Source: an uncultured Bacteroides sp. (lineage in GTDB: Bacteria; Bacteroidota; Bacteroidia; Bacteroidales; Bacteroidaceae). From it: 64,000 nt of DNA. The stretch spans positions 1-64,000 of the forward strand of contig USLU01000016.1 of the NCBI GenBank assembly GCA_900555635.1, read 5' to 3'. The position numbers and the translations under genes are program-made. Numbering within the stretch: the stretch's first letter is position 1; the number at the start of each line of letters is the position of its first letter. Below, piece after piece: positions 37,283-45,475 of this stretch. A model generated the notes under the pieces. It made no database searches. It was given only the letters and a program-made list of their open reading frames with translations, and was not told where the DNA came from.

Positions 37283-37331
37283 TAATCTCAAATAAATGAG
37301 ATTATAATTTTGTTTATCGAGATTTTAATCT
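37283..37331. promoter_or_regulatory. Operator palindromes between repressor and early operon
   Basis: A perfect inverted repeat TAATCTCA-6 nt-TGAGATTA (37283-37304) and a second, shorter one AGATT-TT-AATCT (37320-37331) share the half-site GAGATT. They lie between the divergent repressor and Cro-like genes and overlap the rightward promoter, as lambdoid or Mu operators do. Confidence 0.7.
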
Positions 37332-37338
37332 AATTTTG
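37309..37338 (+). promoter_or_regulatory. Rightward early promoter
   Basis: TTTG at 37309-37312, an 18-nt spacer and TAATTTTG at 37331-37338 form a Bacteroides-type promoter 33 bp before the small HTH gene. The second operator palindrome sits between the two boxes. A second TAATTTTG occurs at 37305-37312. Confidence 0.65.
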
Positions 37339-37371
37339 TACCCAGTTAACGGAACAAAAGTAATAATTAAA

Positions 37372-37581
37372 ATGAGAAAAGGTATGGAATTAGCTGAAAA
37401 ACTGAAAGAAAAGCGTACGACACCTTATAAAGAGGTGGCGGAAAAAGTTGGCGTATGTGCGCAATACGTCGGGAAAATAGCCCGCGGACAAAGAGTACCA
37501 AAACGCAGTAGCGGAAAAGCGATGCAGGTGCTGAGAGAACTTGAAAAAATGTGTGATGAAATGATTGAAACCAATAATTAA
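37372..37581 (+). CDS. Small HTH DNA-binding protein (Cro/Ner position)
   Basis: A 69-aa basic protein with a helix-turn-helix (KEVAEKVGVCAQYVGKIARG, about residues 19-38). It is the first gene of the rightward early operon and divergent from the repressor, the position of Cro in lambdoid phages and Ner in Mu, so it probably represses one or both divergent promoters. The ATG at 37372 is chosen; a longer frame from 37336 would run into the promoter. Confidence 0.75.
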   Translation: MRKGMELAEKLKEKRTTPYKEVAEKVGVCAQYVGKIARGQRVPKRSSGKAMQVLRELEKMCDEMIETNN

Positions 37582-37589
37582 AAAGGCAA

Positions 37590-37754
37590 ATGAAAACATT
37601 CAAGTATAAAGGATGGCTCTGTGAGTGGAACAAAAAGGAAAATATATTCTACCTATATACGCCTGAAGAGCAGGAACAACCTCGCGGGTTCAGATATACA
37701 GAGAGCGAAGCACAGAGTGAAAAAGAGGCAAAAGAGTTTATTGATAGCTATTAA
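37590..37754 (+). CDS. Small hypothetical protein
   Basis: A 54-aa acidic protein starting MKTFKYKGWLCEWNKKENIF, 8 bp after the HTH gene, with AAAGG just before the ATG. It is rich in aromatic residues in the first half and Glu/Lys in the second. No family recognised. Tight packing with its neighbours supports it being a real early gene. Confidence 0.55.
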   Translation: MKTFKYKGWLCEWNKKENIFYLYTPEEQEQPRGFRYTESEAQSEKEAKEFIDSY

Positions 37755-37764
37755 ATAGAATGTT

Positions 37765-38007
37765 ATGGAAAGATATACTTGGGAAACAACGCACAACAGT
37801 GCGGAAAAGACTATGTCGCACACTTTTGAAAGTGGAAGGGTGTTTGTGCTGGTGGATTGGAATAGTGGCAAGATTCATGTGCAGAAAGACGGAAAGCCTG
37901 TGGATGTGTATCTGACTTCGGATTTTACCACGGAAGGGTATGCTAATATGCTTACTAATTTGGCCGCTGAAGATGCAAGGCTGGCGAAGTTCGGTAATGT
38001 AGACTGA
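37765..38007 (+). CDS. Hypothetical early protein
   Basis: An 80-aa soluble protein (MERYTWETTHNSAEKTMSHT) with a likely beta-hairpin (GRVFVLVDWNSGKIHVQKDG). No membrane segment or known motif is seen. It starts 10 bp after the previous gene and ends 2 bp before the next, so it belongs to the early operon. Confidence 0.6.
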   Translation: MERYTWETTHNSAEKTMSHTFESGRVFVLVDWNSGKIHVQKDGKPVDVYLTSDFTTEGYANMLTNLAAEDARLAKFGNVD

Positions 38008-38009
38008 TT

Positions 38010-38309
38010 ATGGAAGCGAGATTCAACAAACTGGTAGCCAATCTGCGTACTTATCTCAGAAAAAGAGGTGCGGTGATTGATGTAAAGTGCAAAACGGTGC
38101 TGATAGATGTGGAGGTACTGAATAAAAAAGAGCTTGAGCGGCTGGAAGAGTTGAAGCGTTGGGGATATAGTGTAAACGCTCCTCTCCCACTACAATTTAA
38201 AGATGATAGTATGATGATGGGGAATAATGTGCTGGTATCAGAGGAGTGGTTGGATATAGAGGAGTCGTTTGTGGCGTTTGCGGATGAGATAATGGCGATG
38301 TATTACTAA
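38010..38309 (+). CDS. Hypothetical early protein
   Basis: A 99-aa protein with a basic helical N terminus (FNKLVANLRTYLRKRG) and an acidic C-terminal half containing WLDIEESFVAFADEIM. No family recognised. Tightly packed in the early operon, 2 bp after the preceding gene. Confidence 0.6.
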   Translation: MEARFNKLVANLRTYLRKRGAVIDVKCKTVLIDVEVLNKKELERLEELKRWGYSVNAPLPLQFKDDSMMMGNNVLVSEEWLDIEESFVAFADEIMAMYY

Positions 38310-38325
38310 AAAATGATAGAATAAA

Positions 38326-38667
38326 ATGGATGAATCAGATGCTAAAAGAAGAGTAATAAAAATACAGGATTTAATGGTTCCTGCGTGGGCAAAAATATCT
38401 ATTCTACGGAGAGCATGTGTTTGTACATCAAATGCGGATAAATGTCCGTTTGGAGGCAATTTAGCGTGCTTACAAACAAGGCTCTCAGAAAATCAAATCT
38501 TTCCTCCTGATTGCAAGGAGTATTTGAAAGAACTTCATTCTGAAAGTATAAAAACGGTATGGAAGGTAGCAGAGATTTATGCTGAGGATATTTCTCTAAC
38601 AGATACTCTAACACCCGCTTTGCAGCGATTTCTGGATTATGAGAAAGCGAAGAAATTTCAGAAATGA
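38326..38667 (+). CDS. Hypothetical cysteine-containing early protein
   Basis: A 113-aa protein whose middle (about residues 30-50) has four cysteines in a CVCTSNADKCPFGGNLAC pattern that could bind a metal ion. A fifth cysteine follows (PPDCKEY). The rest is helical. No family recognised. An open frame of 99 codons on the opposite strand covers the same DNA, but this strand agrees with all neighbours. Confidence 0.5.
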   Translation: MDESDAKRRVIKIQDLMVPAWAKISILRRACVCTSNADKCPFGGNLACLQTRLSENQIFPPDCKEYLKELHSESIKTVWKVAEIYAEDISLTDTLTPALQRFLDYEKAKKFQK

Positions 38668-38759
38668 AAATAAGTCTATCAATTGCAGTTTCAGCCATTT
38701 TTTATTGCAAAGATAGAGAATTTCCCTTTAAACGTAGATACGTTTCGGCTCGGAGTTAG
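38664..38759 (+). CDS. Possible 31-aa peptide overlapping the previous stop
   Basis: ATG at 38664 overlaps the preceding TGA in an ATGA arrangement. The frame encodes MKISLSIAVSAIFYCKDREF and ends with a basic tail at 38759, just before the transposase leader. Coupling makes translation possible, but the length and lack of known relatives keep this tentative. Confidence 0.25.
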   Translation: MKISLSIAVSAIFYCKDREFPFKRRYVSARS

Positions 38760-38793
38760 ACCGGGAAGGGAGCTAATAATAAGATAATTCATT

Positions 38794-40971
38794 ATGCCAC
38801 AGTATAGGAACATACCATTTGATGCAGCTTGTTACTCTGAGGTAGCCACGCCGGGAGAACGGGTACTGTGTGTGTCGGTTCCTGAGCTGGTGGGGTGCGG
38901 AGTGTCTGAAAGAACTGTATTAGATGGATTGTTGAGACATCGCACTGGATTGGTGTATTGCTGGGGACATCATAAAGAAGGGCGCGAGGTATTTGTGCAC
39001 TTTGACGGGATGGCTGAGAAGTACAGGAAGTTGGTGGAGAAGGTGATTTGCGGAGGGGTTGATGCGGCTTTGTGGGTGGAGAACCGGGAGGCGGAGGAGT
39101 TGAACAGGAAGCTGGAGGGGGTGAAAAGAGGGTTGAGGATGATGGTGGAGGTGAATGCGGGGGATTTGACGCGGTTGAGTGGCATGGAGTTGTTTGTTCC
39201 GGCAGATGTGCAACGGATTGCACGGGCGGCGGGATGGCTGAGACTGTGGCGGAGGATGGATGTGAAGACGGCACGGAAGTATGGGTTCAGTTCGATACGG
39301 GAGGTGCAGGAGGAGATGTTTAAACAGTGTTTAAATGAGCAGATGAAGGGGTTTGTGAAGTTTCCGAAGGCGATAAATAATGAACGGGTGTTGGATAGGA
39401 AGGCACGGGAGTATGAGAAAGACGGGCTGGATTGTTTGGTGGGCGGGTACTTCGGGAATGCGAACCGGGAGAAGATGAACGGGCAGACGCATGCGATATT
39501 GATGCAGTTGGCCGGGGAACAGGTGAAGTATAGTTTTGAGGATATCGGGATGTATTATAATGATCAGGCGGAAGGGTTGGGGCTTCCGAAGATGACGGTG
39601 TCGGCGATTAAGCAGCATTTGAATATGCCTAAGCATAAGAAGGTGTGGTATTATATGAGACATGGGAAGCTGGCGGGGAATGCGGATATGCAACCGATGG
39701 TGGACCGGGAGGCGGTGAGTAAGCCGGATATGCTTTGGTCGCTGGATGGGACGACGATGCAGTTGTACTATAAGAAGCGGGTGAAGGATAATAAGGGCCG
39801 GGAGAAGTGGGTTGTGATGAGCGATTTGTATGCGTATTTCGTGACGGATACTTGCACGGGGGCTATTATCGGGTATAGCGTGGCTTTCAGTGAAAGCAGC
39901 GGGATGGTGATAGAGGCTTTGCAGCGGGCGGTTGACAAATGGGGTTATAAGCCTTATCAGATGAATTATGATAATAGTTCGGCGAATATATCGGGAACGG
40001 TGAGGGCGCTGATTGATAATATGAGCCGGGTGAACTTTCCTTGTATGCCCTACTCCGGACGGAGTAAGAGTGTGGAGCTTGTAATCGGACACTTCCAGCA
40101 GAGGGAATTGCGGAAGTTGAAGAACTTTAAGGGAGGGAATGTGACGGTGAAGAGTTTGAATAGTGTGGCGAATCCGGAGTTGCTGAAGGAGTTGGCGAAG
40201 GATTTGGAGTTTACGGATCAGTTGCCGACGGAAGAGCAGGTACTTGGAGAGTTTGACAAGGCTGTGGAGGCTTGGAATGGTCGTGGTGAGGGACGTGATG
40301 CTTACGGTGCATTTATCGGGAAATCGAAGATTGAACGGTATGCGGAAGTTTATGAGGGACGGGTGAAGATGAACTATTTTGAGAAGTTGAGCCTGTTTAT
40401 GGTGGAACTGAAGAATCAGCAGCATCCATTCGGTGAATATGAATATAGGCAGAAAGGAATTGAGGTGGCGATACGGGGCGAGAAGATGAAGTTTATTGTG
40501 CCGGATAGTGAGAGCAGTGCGATGGACTTTGAGTTCAGCAGGGACCACTTGGGAGATACGTTCAAGGTGTTTGTGAATCTGCGGACGGACAGGCCGGAAT
40601 GGGTAGAACTGCGAGACAGGAACGGAAAGAAGGTGGCGGACGCATACGAGAAGGAGAAGCTGGCGGCTTGTGTGGCTGACATAAAGCGGAAGCCGGGAGA
40701 GATGGGCAAGATACAGTTGTTCAATAGGATGCAGAAGGGTTGCTATGAGGATGCCAAGACGGAGATGGAGAGACAGCGGGAGATCGCGATGCGGACGGGT
40801 TTCAAGGCTACAGGGACGGACGGGTTTGGCTCTGAGGGGTATGGTTTCGGGTGGTGGGACACTGCAAAGTCGGTGGAGAACGCACGGAACAGCAGGCTGG
40901 AGGATGAGCGGAACGGGATGGTGGAGAAGAGCCGGGAAGAGATGGAGATGGAGGCTATATTGAATAGCTGA
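38794..40971 (+). CDS. Mu-type DDE transposase (MuA-like)
   Basis: A 725-aa transposase that would insert and replicate the phage by transposition. The N-terminal third should hold the end-binding HTH domains. The RNase H-like core has D318 (LWSLDGTTMQL), D393 (MNYDNSSAN) and E428 (KSVELVIGHFQ). The 34-residue gap between the last two is the classic DD(35)E spacing, shorter than in Mu itself. A C-terminal domain with a Mu-type beta-barrel region follows. It is followed by the MuB-like ATPase gene. Two TTTAAAC-like motifs 11 bp apart occur inside it at 39319-39335 and again at its stop. Confidence 0.93.
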   Translation: MPQYRNIPFDAACYSEVATPGERVLCVSVPELVGCGVSERTVLDGLLRHRTGLVYCWGHHKEGREVFVHFDGMAEKYRKLVEKVICGGVDAALWVENREAEELNRKLEGVKRGLRMMVEVNAGDLTRLSGMELFVPADVQRIARAAGWLRLWRRMDVKTARKYGFSSIREVQEEMFKQCLNEQMKGFVKFPKAINNERVLDRKAREYEKDGLDCLVGGYFGNANREKMNGQTHAILMQLAGEQVKYSFEDIGMYYNDQAEGLGLPKMTVSAIKQHLNMPKHKKVWYYMRHGKLAGNADMQPMVDREAVSKPDMLWSLDGTTMQLYYKKRVKDNKGREKWVVMSDLYAYFVTDTCTGAIIGYSVAFSESSGMVIEALQRAVDKWGYKPYQMNYDNSSANISGTVRALIDNMSRVNFPCMPYSGRSKSVELVIGHFQQRELRKLKNFKGGNVTVKSLNSVANPELLKELAKDLEFTDQLPTEEQVLGEFDKAVEAWNGRGEGRDAYGAFIGKSKIERYAEVYEGRVKMNYFEKLSLFMVELKNQQHPFGEYEYRQKGIEVAIRGEKMKFIVPDSESSAMDFEFSRDHLGDTFKVFVNLRTDRPEWVELRDRNGKKVADAYEKEKLAACVADIKRKPGEMGKIQLFNRMQKGCYEDAKTEMERQREIAMRTGFKATGTDGFGSEGYGFGWWDTAKSVENARNSRLEDERNGMVEKSREEMEMEAILNS
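39319..39335. repeat. TTTAAAC pair, 11 bp apart, inside the transposase gene
   Basis: TTTAAAC at 39319 and TTTAAA at 39330, separated by AGTG. The flanks are nearly identical to the pair after the transposase stop (ATGTTTAAACRGTGTTTAA). Confidence 0.55.
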
Positions 40972-40973
40972 TG

Positions 40974-40989
40974 TTTAAACGGTGTTTAA
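40974..40989. repeat. TTTAAAC pair, 11 bp apart, after the transposase stop
   Basis: TTTAAAC at 40974 and TTTAA at 40985 directly follow the transposase TGA codon (40969-40971), in the short gap before the MuB-like gene. Confidence 0.6.
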
Positions 40990-41016
40990 GTTATTGATTT
41001 TAATACATATATAGAA

Positions 41017-41970
41017 ATGGAAATTACTAATAGGATTAAGGACAATGTGGTGGACTGCTTGTTTTTTGAACTGAAGCAACGCAGGGTGTCGCAGGCGGAG
41101 TTTGCAAGAATTATTGCTTTGCGGCATGGGATTAAGTTTGATAAGTCGGTGTTGTCTCAGATAAAAAATGAGAGGGACAGGAATTATTCGGTGATAAAGG
41201 ATGCTTCGTGGCTGGTGCTGGCACGGCATTACCGCTGTATGGAGGATAATGCGTGGGAGACGGTGGACACGAAAGCGTTTATCACGGTGCAGACGCATCT
41301 GGAGAAATGCCAAGAGTATGGGGTATGGCAGGTGCTTTGTGACCGGGCGGGCATCGGGAAGAGTTATGCGGCGAAGGAGTATGCGCGAGAGCATGCGAAT
41401 GTGATTTATGTGGACTGTTCGGATTATCCGGGAAAGGGTGACTTCGTGAGGTATCTGGCGGGGCAGTTCGGGTTGCAGAAGACGGGGGGTATAGACCGGT
41501 TGTGGAGGGATGTGACGAATGAGTTGCTGCTGTTGCATAAGCCGTTGCTGATACTTGATGAATTTGGGGATTGTGCGGAGGCGGTGATTACGCTGATGAA
41601 GGGATTGTATAATAAGGCTAATATGGGAAGTGAGATGGCGCTGGGGTGCTACTTTATCGGGGCTGATAATCTGAAAAAGAGGCTTGAGGAGGGCAGACGG
41701 GTGAGCAAGCGGAGTTATGCGGAGTTCTGGAGCCGTTTTAACGGGCGTATTACTTCGCTGAATTATGGAAGGAAACAGGAGATATTCGGCGGTGAGTTGC
41801 GCAAGGAGATTGAGGCGATAGTGGATGCCAATCTGCCGGAGGAGCTGACGGACAGGCGGGAGGATATTATTGAGAAGAGTTTTGTGACGAATGGAGTGCG
41901 AGCTATCAGGAATGAGATTGTGATACAGAAGATGCTGCTGGAGAAGAGACGGCAGGCTGAGAAGAAATAA
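41017..41970 (+). CDS. MuB-like AAA+ ATPase, transposition target selector
   Basis: A 317-aa protein. The N-terminal 60 residues form a helix-turn-helix-like region (RVSQAEFARIIALRHGIKFD). An AAA+ core follows with Walker A GIGKS (in CDRAGIGKSYAAKEYA, about residues 113-118) and Walker B LLILDEFGD (about residues 181-189). In Mu, MuB binds DNA as ATP filaments, attracts the transposase and gives target immunity. The layout and the place right after the transposase support the same role here. Confidence 0.9.
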   Translation: MEITNRIKDNVVDCLFFELKQRRVSQAEFARIIALRHGIKFDKSVLSQIKNERDRNYSVIKDASWLVLARHYRCMEDNAWETVDTKAFITVQTHLEKCQEYGVWQVLCDRAGIGKSYAAKEYAREHANVIYVDCSDYPGKGDFVRYLAGQFGLQKTGGIDRLWRDVTNELLLLHKPLLILDEFGDCAEAVITLMKGLYNKANMGSEMALGCYFIGADNLKKRLEEGRRVSKRSYAEFWSRFNGRITSLNYGRKQEIFGGELRKEIEAIVDANLPEELTDRREDIIEKSFVTNGVRAIRNEIVIQKMLLEKRRQAEKK

Positions 41971-41984
41971 GGGAGGATTGGGAT

Positions 41985-42479
41985 ATGAGTAAGTTCGGGA
42001 TTTTTTATGAGTTGCTGGGCAAGATGCCGGGTGCTACGAAGGAGGAGATTGTGTGCCAGTATTCCGGGGGGACGTCGTTGAGTGAGTTGTATGAGCGGGC
42101 GCCGAAGGTGTACAGGAAGATGATTGAGGACATGAAGAGGCTGACGCGGGATGAGGGCAAGGAGAAGGCTGAAGCTGAGCGGATGGATAAGTTGAGGAAG
42201 CGGGTGATTGCGAATGTAGCGGGGTATTTTGAGAAGGCGGGGTTGTATGAGGGGGTGACACGGAGGGAAAGGTTGCAGAAGATTGTGGCGACGGCTTGCA
42301 GGGCTGCGGGGGTGGATGATTTGAATGAGATGACGGAGGGGCAGATGAAGCGGGTGTATAGTGAGTTTGTGAGGAAGCAGAAGACAGCGGAAAGGGCTGA
42401 GGAGGCGTGCAGCGAGGCGAAGGAGGAGACGGGAAGGGTGATCAGGCGGGGGTGCTTGAGTGTGAAGTTGCCGGGGTGA
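41985..42479 (+). CDS. Hypothetical early phage protein
   Basis: A 164-aa charged helical protein (MSKFGIFYELLGKMPGATKE) that begins 14 bp after the MuB-like gene. The second half (VATACRAAGVDDLNEMTEGQ, then MKRVYSEFVRKQ) recalls small DNA-linked early proteins of Mu-like phages, where gp16/GemA-type regulators lie in this region, but no clear motif proves that. Strong G-rich coding strand like its neighbours. Confidence 0.65.
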   Translation: MSKFGIFYELLGKMPGATKEEIVCQYSGGTSLSELYERAPKVYRKMIEDMKRLTRDEGKEKAEAERMDKLRKRVIANVAGYFEKAGLYEGVTRRERLQKIVATACRAAGVDDLNEMTEGQMKRVYSEFVRKQKTAERAEEACSEAKEETGRVIRRGCLSVKLPG

Positions 42480-42556
42480 TGCCGGCGGGAATGCCATTGA
42501 GAGGCCGTGATGAGCGGAGCGACTGACCGGGGCGGTGCCGGTGATGGCTCGAATTA

Positions 42557-42847
42557 ATGAAAATGATTATGGCTAAAGGATATAACAGACGGAATTTTCT
42601 GCTGAGGGTGAAGGATATACAGGATATTTATATGCAGAACCATACGAGGGGGTGCACGGACAAGTATATCTATGAGAACCATATTTATCCGACGTATAAG
42701 ATTGGACGGACTACGTTTTATAATTATCTGGCGACGCCTGCGGTGAAGGAGTTGAAGGAACTGGAGGAGCGGATGCGCAGGGAAAGGGAGGAACGGGAAA
42801 GGCAGTTGAGTATGTTCAGGGAGGAGAATGAGGATTTTAATAAATAA
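42557..42847 (+). CDS. Hypothetical early phage protein
   Basis: A 96-aa basic protein, possibly starting at the second or third Met (MAKGYNRRNFLLRVKDIQDI). The middle (HIYPTYKIGRTTFYNYLATP) looks like a helix-turn-helix recognition region, and the end is a charged helix (EERMRREREERERQLSMF). A DNA-binding role is possible but unproven. Confidence 0.65.
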   Translation: MKMIMAKGYNRRNFLLRVKDIQDIYMQNHTRGCTDKYIYENHIYPTYKIGRTTFYNYLATPAVKELKELEERMRREREERERQLSMFREENEDFNK

Positions 42848-42866
42848 CTTTTAAAATGTGAAGATT

Positions 42867-43532
42867 ATGAAGGAAAATGAGAAACAGACCGTGGAAATGA
42901 CGGTGGAGGAATTGGAAGCGTTTAATGCCTTTAAGGTGAAGCGGGAGAAAGAACTGGCGGCTGAGAAGGCGAAGAGTGACCGGGAGGCGTACCGGGATTT
43001 GGTGGATGAGACGGTGGAGGGAGCAATACCTATGCTGGCGTCGGTGAGTGAGACGATCAAGCGGGGGAAAGCGGCAGTGATGGCGAACTTTCGTGCGGTG
43101 ATTGACATGAAGAGCGAGGTGATGAAGCTGACGAAGGATGAGCAGCGGAGCCATACGTTTACGAATCAGGAGGGGACGAAGCGGGTGACGCTGGGTGTGT
43201 ATGTGACGGATGGCTACCGGGACACGGTGGAGGACGGAATTGCGATTGTGAAGGAGTATATTGAGGGGCTAGCGAGCGACGCGAAGACGAAGAGTTTGGT
43301 GAATATGGTGATGAGGTTGCTGGCACGGGATGCGAAAGGAACGCTGAAGGCGAGCCGGGTGGTGCAACTGCGGAAGGTGGCTGAGGAGAGCGGAAACGAG
43401 CGATTTATGGAGGGGGTACAGATTATTGAGGAGGCGTATCTGCCTGCGGTGAGCAAGCAGTTTGTCAGGGCTGAGGTGAAGGATGATAATGGTGCGTGGA
43501 AGGTGATTCCACTTGGAATGACGGAGGCATGA
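42867..43532 (+). CDS. DUF3164 family protein
   Basis: A 221-aa protein starting MKENEKQTVEMTVEELEAFN; an in-frame GTG nine bases earlier (42858) is less likely. The central stretch RSHTFTNQEGTKRVTLGVYV and KTKSLVNMVMRLLARDAKGT are typical of DUF3164, found in Mu-like phages near the transposase genes. Function unknown. The first third is a charged helix. Confidence 0.85.
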   Translation: MKENEKQTVEMTVEELEAFNAFKVKREKELAAEKAKSDREAYRDLVDETVEGAIPMLASVSETIKRGKAAVMANFRAVIDMKSEVMKLTKDEQRSHTFTNQEGTKRVTLGVYVTDGYRDTVEDGIAIVKEYIEGLASDAKTKSLVNMVMRLLARDAKGTLKASRVVQLRKVAEESGNERFMEGVQIIEEAYLPAVSKQFVRAEVKDDNGAWKVIPLGMTEA

Positions 43533-43536
43533 GGGT

Positions 43537-43779
43537 ATGAGTGAGAGACAGAATGGGGTGCTGATTACGGCACCTCTCTTTGGGACAGGGGTGGAAAGTG
43601 CGGGTGAGTTCAAGGGGTATTCTTGTGGGTATTGCCAGGGGAATGGGTGGTTTTGGGACCCGGAGGTGGTGAATGAACGGGTGAAGATCGCTTGCCCGAA
43701 GTGTGAAGGGACTGGGAAGGTGAAGGCGGTGGTGACGATTGAGTGGCGGCCGGATGGAGAGGTGAAAGAATATAAATAA
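43537..43779 (+). CDS. Small zinc-ribbon protein
   Basis: An 80-aa protein with two knuckles, CGYCQGNGW and CPKCEGTGK (about residues 28-64), in the CxxCxGxG style of the DnaJ zinc finger. This strongly suggests one structural zinc ion. The rest is short. It begins 4 bp after DUF3164, so it belongs to the early operon. Function unknown. Confidence 0.75.
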   Translation: MSERQNGVLITAPLFGTGVESAGEFKGYSCGYCQGNGWFWDPEVVNERVKIACPKCEGTGKVKAVVTIEWRPDGEVKEYK

Positions 43780-43839
43780 AATTATAATAGAGATGCAGAT
43801 ATAATGGATAAATCGAATATTTTTCTTGGTGCATTAAAA

Positions 43840-43847
43840 TATTTTTG
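43840..43847 (+). promoter_or_regulatory. -7 box for the ATPase cargo gene
   Basis: TATTTTTG matches TAnnTTTG and lies 25 bp before the ATG at 43873. No clean TTTG is seen at -33. Its position between two possible start codons favours the downstream ATG. Confidence 0.45.
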
Positions 43848-43872
43848 TAATTTTATCGCAAAAATTATAAAA

Positions 43873-45408
43873 ATGGGAATTTTTGATAAGAAAATAGCGA
43901 AGCCTGTTGCTGAAAAAAAAAAGACTACTTCAGGCTTTTTTATGGGAGCAGCTGAAGCTGAAGGTGAGGCTAATAATACAGCAATTACTCTTTCTGAAGT
44001 GTTTGAAGATTTCTTGGATATTCTATCGCAATTAAATTATGAAAAATTTATAGTAATAGGGCGAAAAGGAAGCGGGAAGTCTGCTATCGGAGAGAATATG
44101 TATTCTATCGCATTTAATGAGCCTAATTTATTTGCTACATTCATAAAAAAAACGGATGTTGATATTGAGCGAATAGTGCAAATAGGTGTCGGGCAAGGAG
44201 TCGATTTACAACCTGAATTACTATTTAAATGGGTTATATTAACTCAACTACTAAAACTTATCTGCCAAAATGAGAACACTAGCAGACTTAAAGAGCGAAA
44301 AAATCTGAAATTGTTTTTAGAACGGAACAGAGGTTTTGTAGATATCAAAAATGCTGAGGTATTAGAAACGATAAAAGAAAATGGAATTCAGGTAAATTTC
44401 GAATATCTTAAGCGATTCTGCACTGCCACGGGAAATAAGAAATGGACAATTAAAGAGACTAAAGCGGAATTCTATAAGTTATTGCCTTATTTGGAAGATG
44501 CAGTACTGAATATCCTGCAACAAGATAAGGAAAATAACTATATTTTAATATTTGATGACTTAGATATTGGATACTCAAGAAAATCAAACTCTAGTTTAAA
44601 TTCTTTGGCAGAGTTACTTAGGGTTGCTAAATATTATAATAATGAGGTGTTCGGCAGGAATGGAATTAACTCGAAAGTTATTATTTTATTAAGAAATGAT
44701 ATAGCCAAACATTTGCGTTTTAATGCAGATACAGCTAAAATATTTGCATCGTATGCAGTAGAATTGAATTGGTATGAAGAGGCATACAGATCTCAAGAGG
44801 ATAATTTAAAACTAAAGCAGTTTATAAACAAAAGAATTAGGGCTAATTTTGCAAAGAAAGGCTGGGATGCTGGCGAAAGACCGTGGGAGTCTTTTATTAA
44901 TGAGAATGAATTTTTACCTTATGGAAGTAATCAAAAAAGTAGTTTTAAATATATTATTGACCACACATTCTTTCGTCCTAGAGATTTAATATTAATATTT
45001 AAGGATCTTGATCTTTATAAGTTCGAAATCCCTCTAGGTCGTGCAGATATAAATATATTGTTAGGTAATTACTCGACATTAATAATATCAGAAATACAAA
45101 ATGAACTAACTGCTGTATTCTCTTCTACCGAAATAAATAGTATTTTCAATGTATTAAAATTATATGATGACAAAAGGCCTTTTACCTACACCAGTTTGAA
45201 AGAAAATTTGGAACATGTGGGGTTTAATTCTAACGTAGAAGAGGTAATTGAAGAGCTGTTTTACTATTCATTGATAGGAAATATGAAAGAATCAGGAGAT
45301 GTAGTCTTTAAATTCAGAGAAAAAGGAGGAGAAATATGCAAGTTAGACCCTTCTGAGCGTTTTATTTTGTGTTATATTTTGAAAGTATATTTCAAGAATA
45401 ATAATTAG
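43873..45408 (+). CDS. P-loop ATPase cargo gene (Sll1717-like)
   Basis: A 511-aa protein, choosing the ATG at 43873 (MGIFDKKIAKPVAEKKKTTS). An upstream in-frame ATG at 43804 would add 23 residues and overlap the promoter-like TATTTTTG. The Walker A motif is GRKGSGKS (residues 63-70) and a Walker B-like IFDDLD follows at about residue 220. Later segments such as SKVIILLRNDIAKHLRF and FFRPRDLILIFKDL match the Sll1717-type P-loop ATPases as I recall them. The DNA is visibly richer in A and T than all neighbouring phage genes, and the gene has its own promoter and terminator, so it looks like acquired cargo. A defence or exclusion role is plausible but unproven. Confidence 0.75.
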   Translation: MGIFDKKIAKPVAEKKKTTSGFFMGAAEAEGEANNTAITLSEVFEDFLDILSQLNYEKFIVIGRKGSGKSAIGENMYSIAFNEPNLFATFIKKTDVDIERIVQIGVGQGVDLQPELLFKWVILTQLLKLICQNENTSRLKERKNLKLFLERNRGFVDIKNAEVLETIKENGIQVNFEYLKRFCTATGNKKWTIKETKAEFYKLLPYLEDAVLNILQQDKENNYILIFDDLDIGYSRKSNSSLNSLAELLRVAKYYNNEVFGRNGINSKVIILLRNDIAKHLRFNADTAKIFASYAVELNWYEEAYRSQEDNLKLKQFINKRIRANFAKKGWDAGERPWESFINENEFLPYGSNQKSSFKYIIDHTFFRPRDLILIFKDLDLYKFEIPLGRADINILLGNYSTLIISEIQNELTAVFSSTEINSIFNVLKLYDDKRPFTYTSLKENLEHVGFNSNVEEVIEELFYYSLIGNMKESGDVVFKFREKGGEICKLDPSERFILCYILKVYFKNNN

Positions 45409-45428
45409 AAAGTCTATTCTTATTAAGA

Positions 45429-45470
45429 AAAGGGTATTTAAACTGTTTTATAATGGTTTAGATACCCTTT
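45429..45470. terminator. Terminator between the ATPase gene and dam
   Basis: Fifteen-base arms pairing AAAGGGTATTTAAAC with GTTTAGATACCCTTT (one mismatch) around a 12-nt loop. It separates two convergent genes and has A and T runs on both sides. Confidence 0.85.
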
Positions 45471-45475
45471 ATTAT

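Noticed and set aside
38399..38698. 99-codon frame on the minus strand with a TATCTTTG box in front of it (38708-38715)
   Set aside because: No fitting -33 box, and all nearby genes are on the plus strand. It cannot be fully excluded.
39331..40548. Open frame of 405 codons opposite the transposase
   Set aside because: Shadow of the transposase gene, with biased His/Leu/Arg content and no motif.
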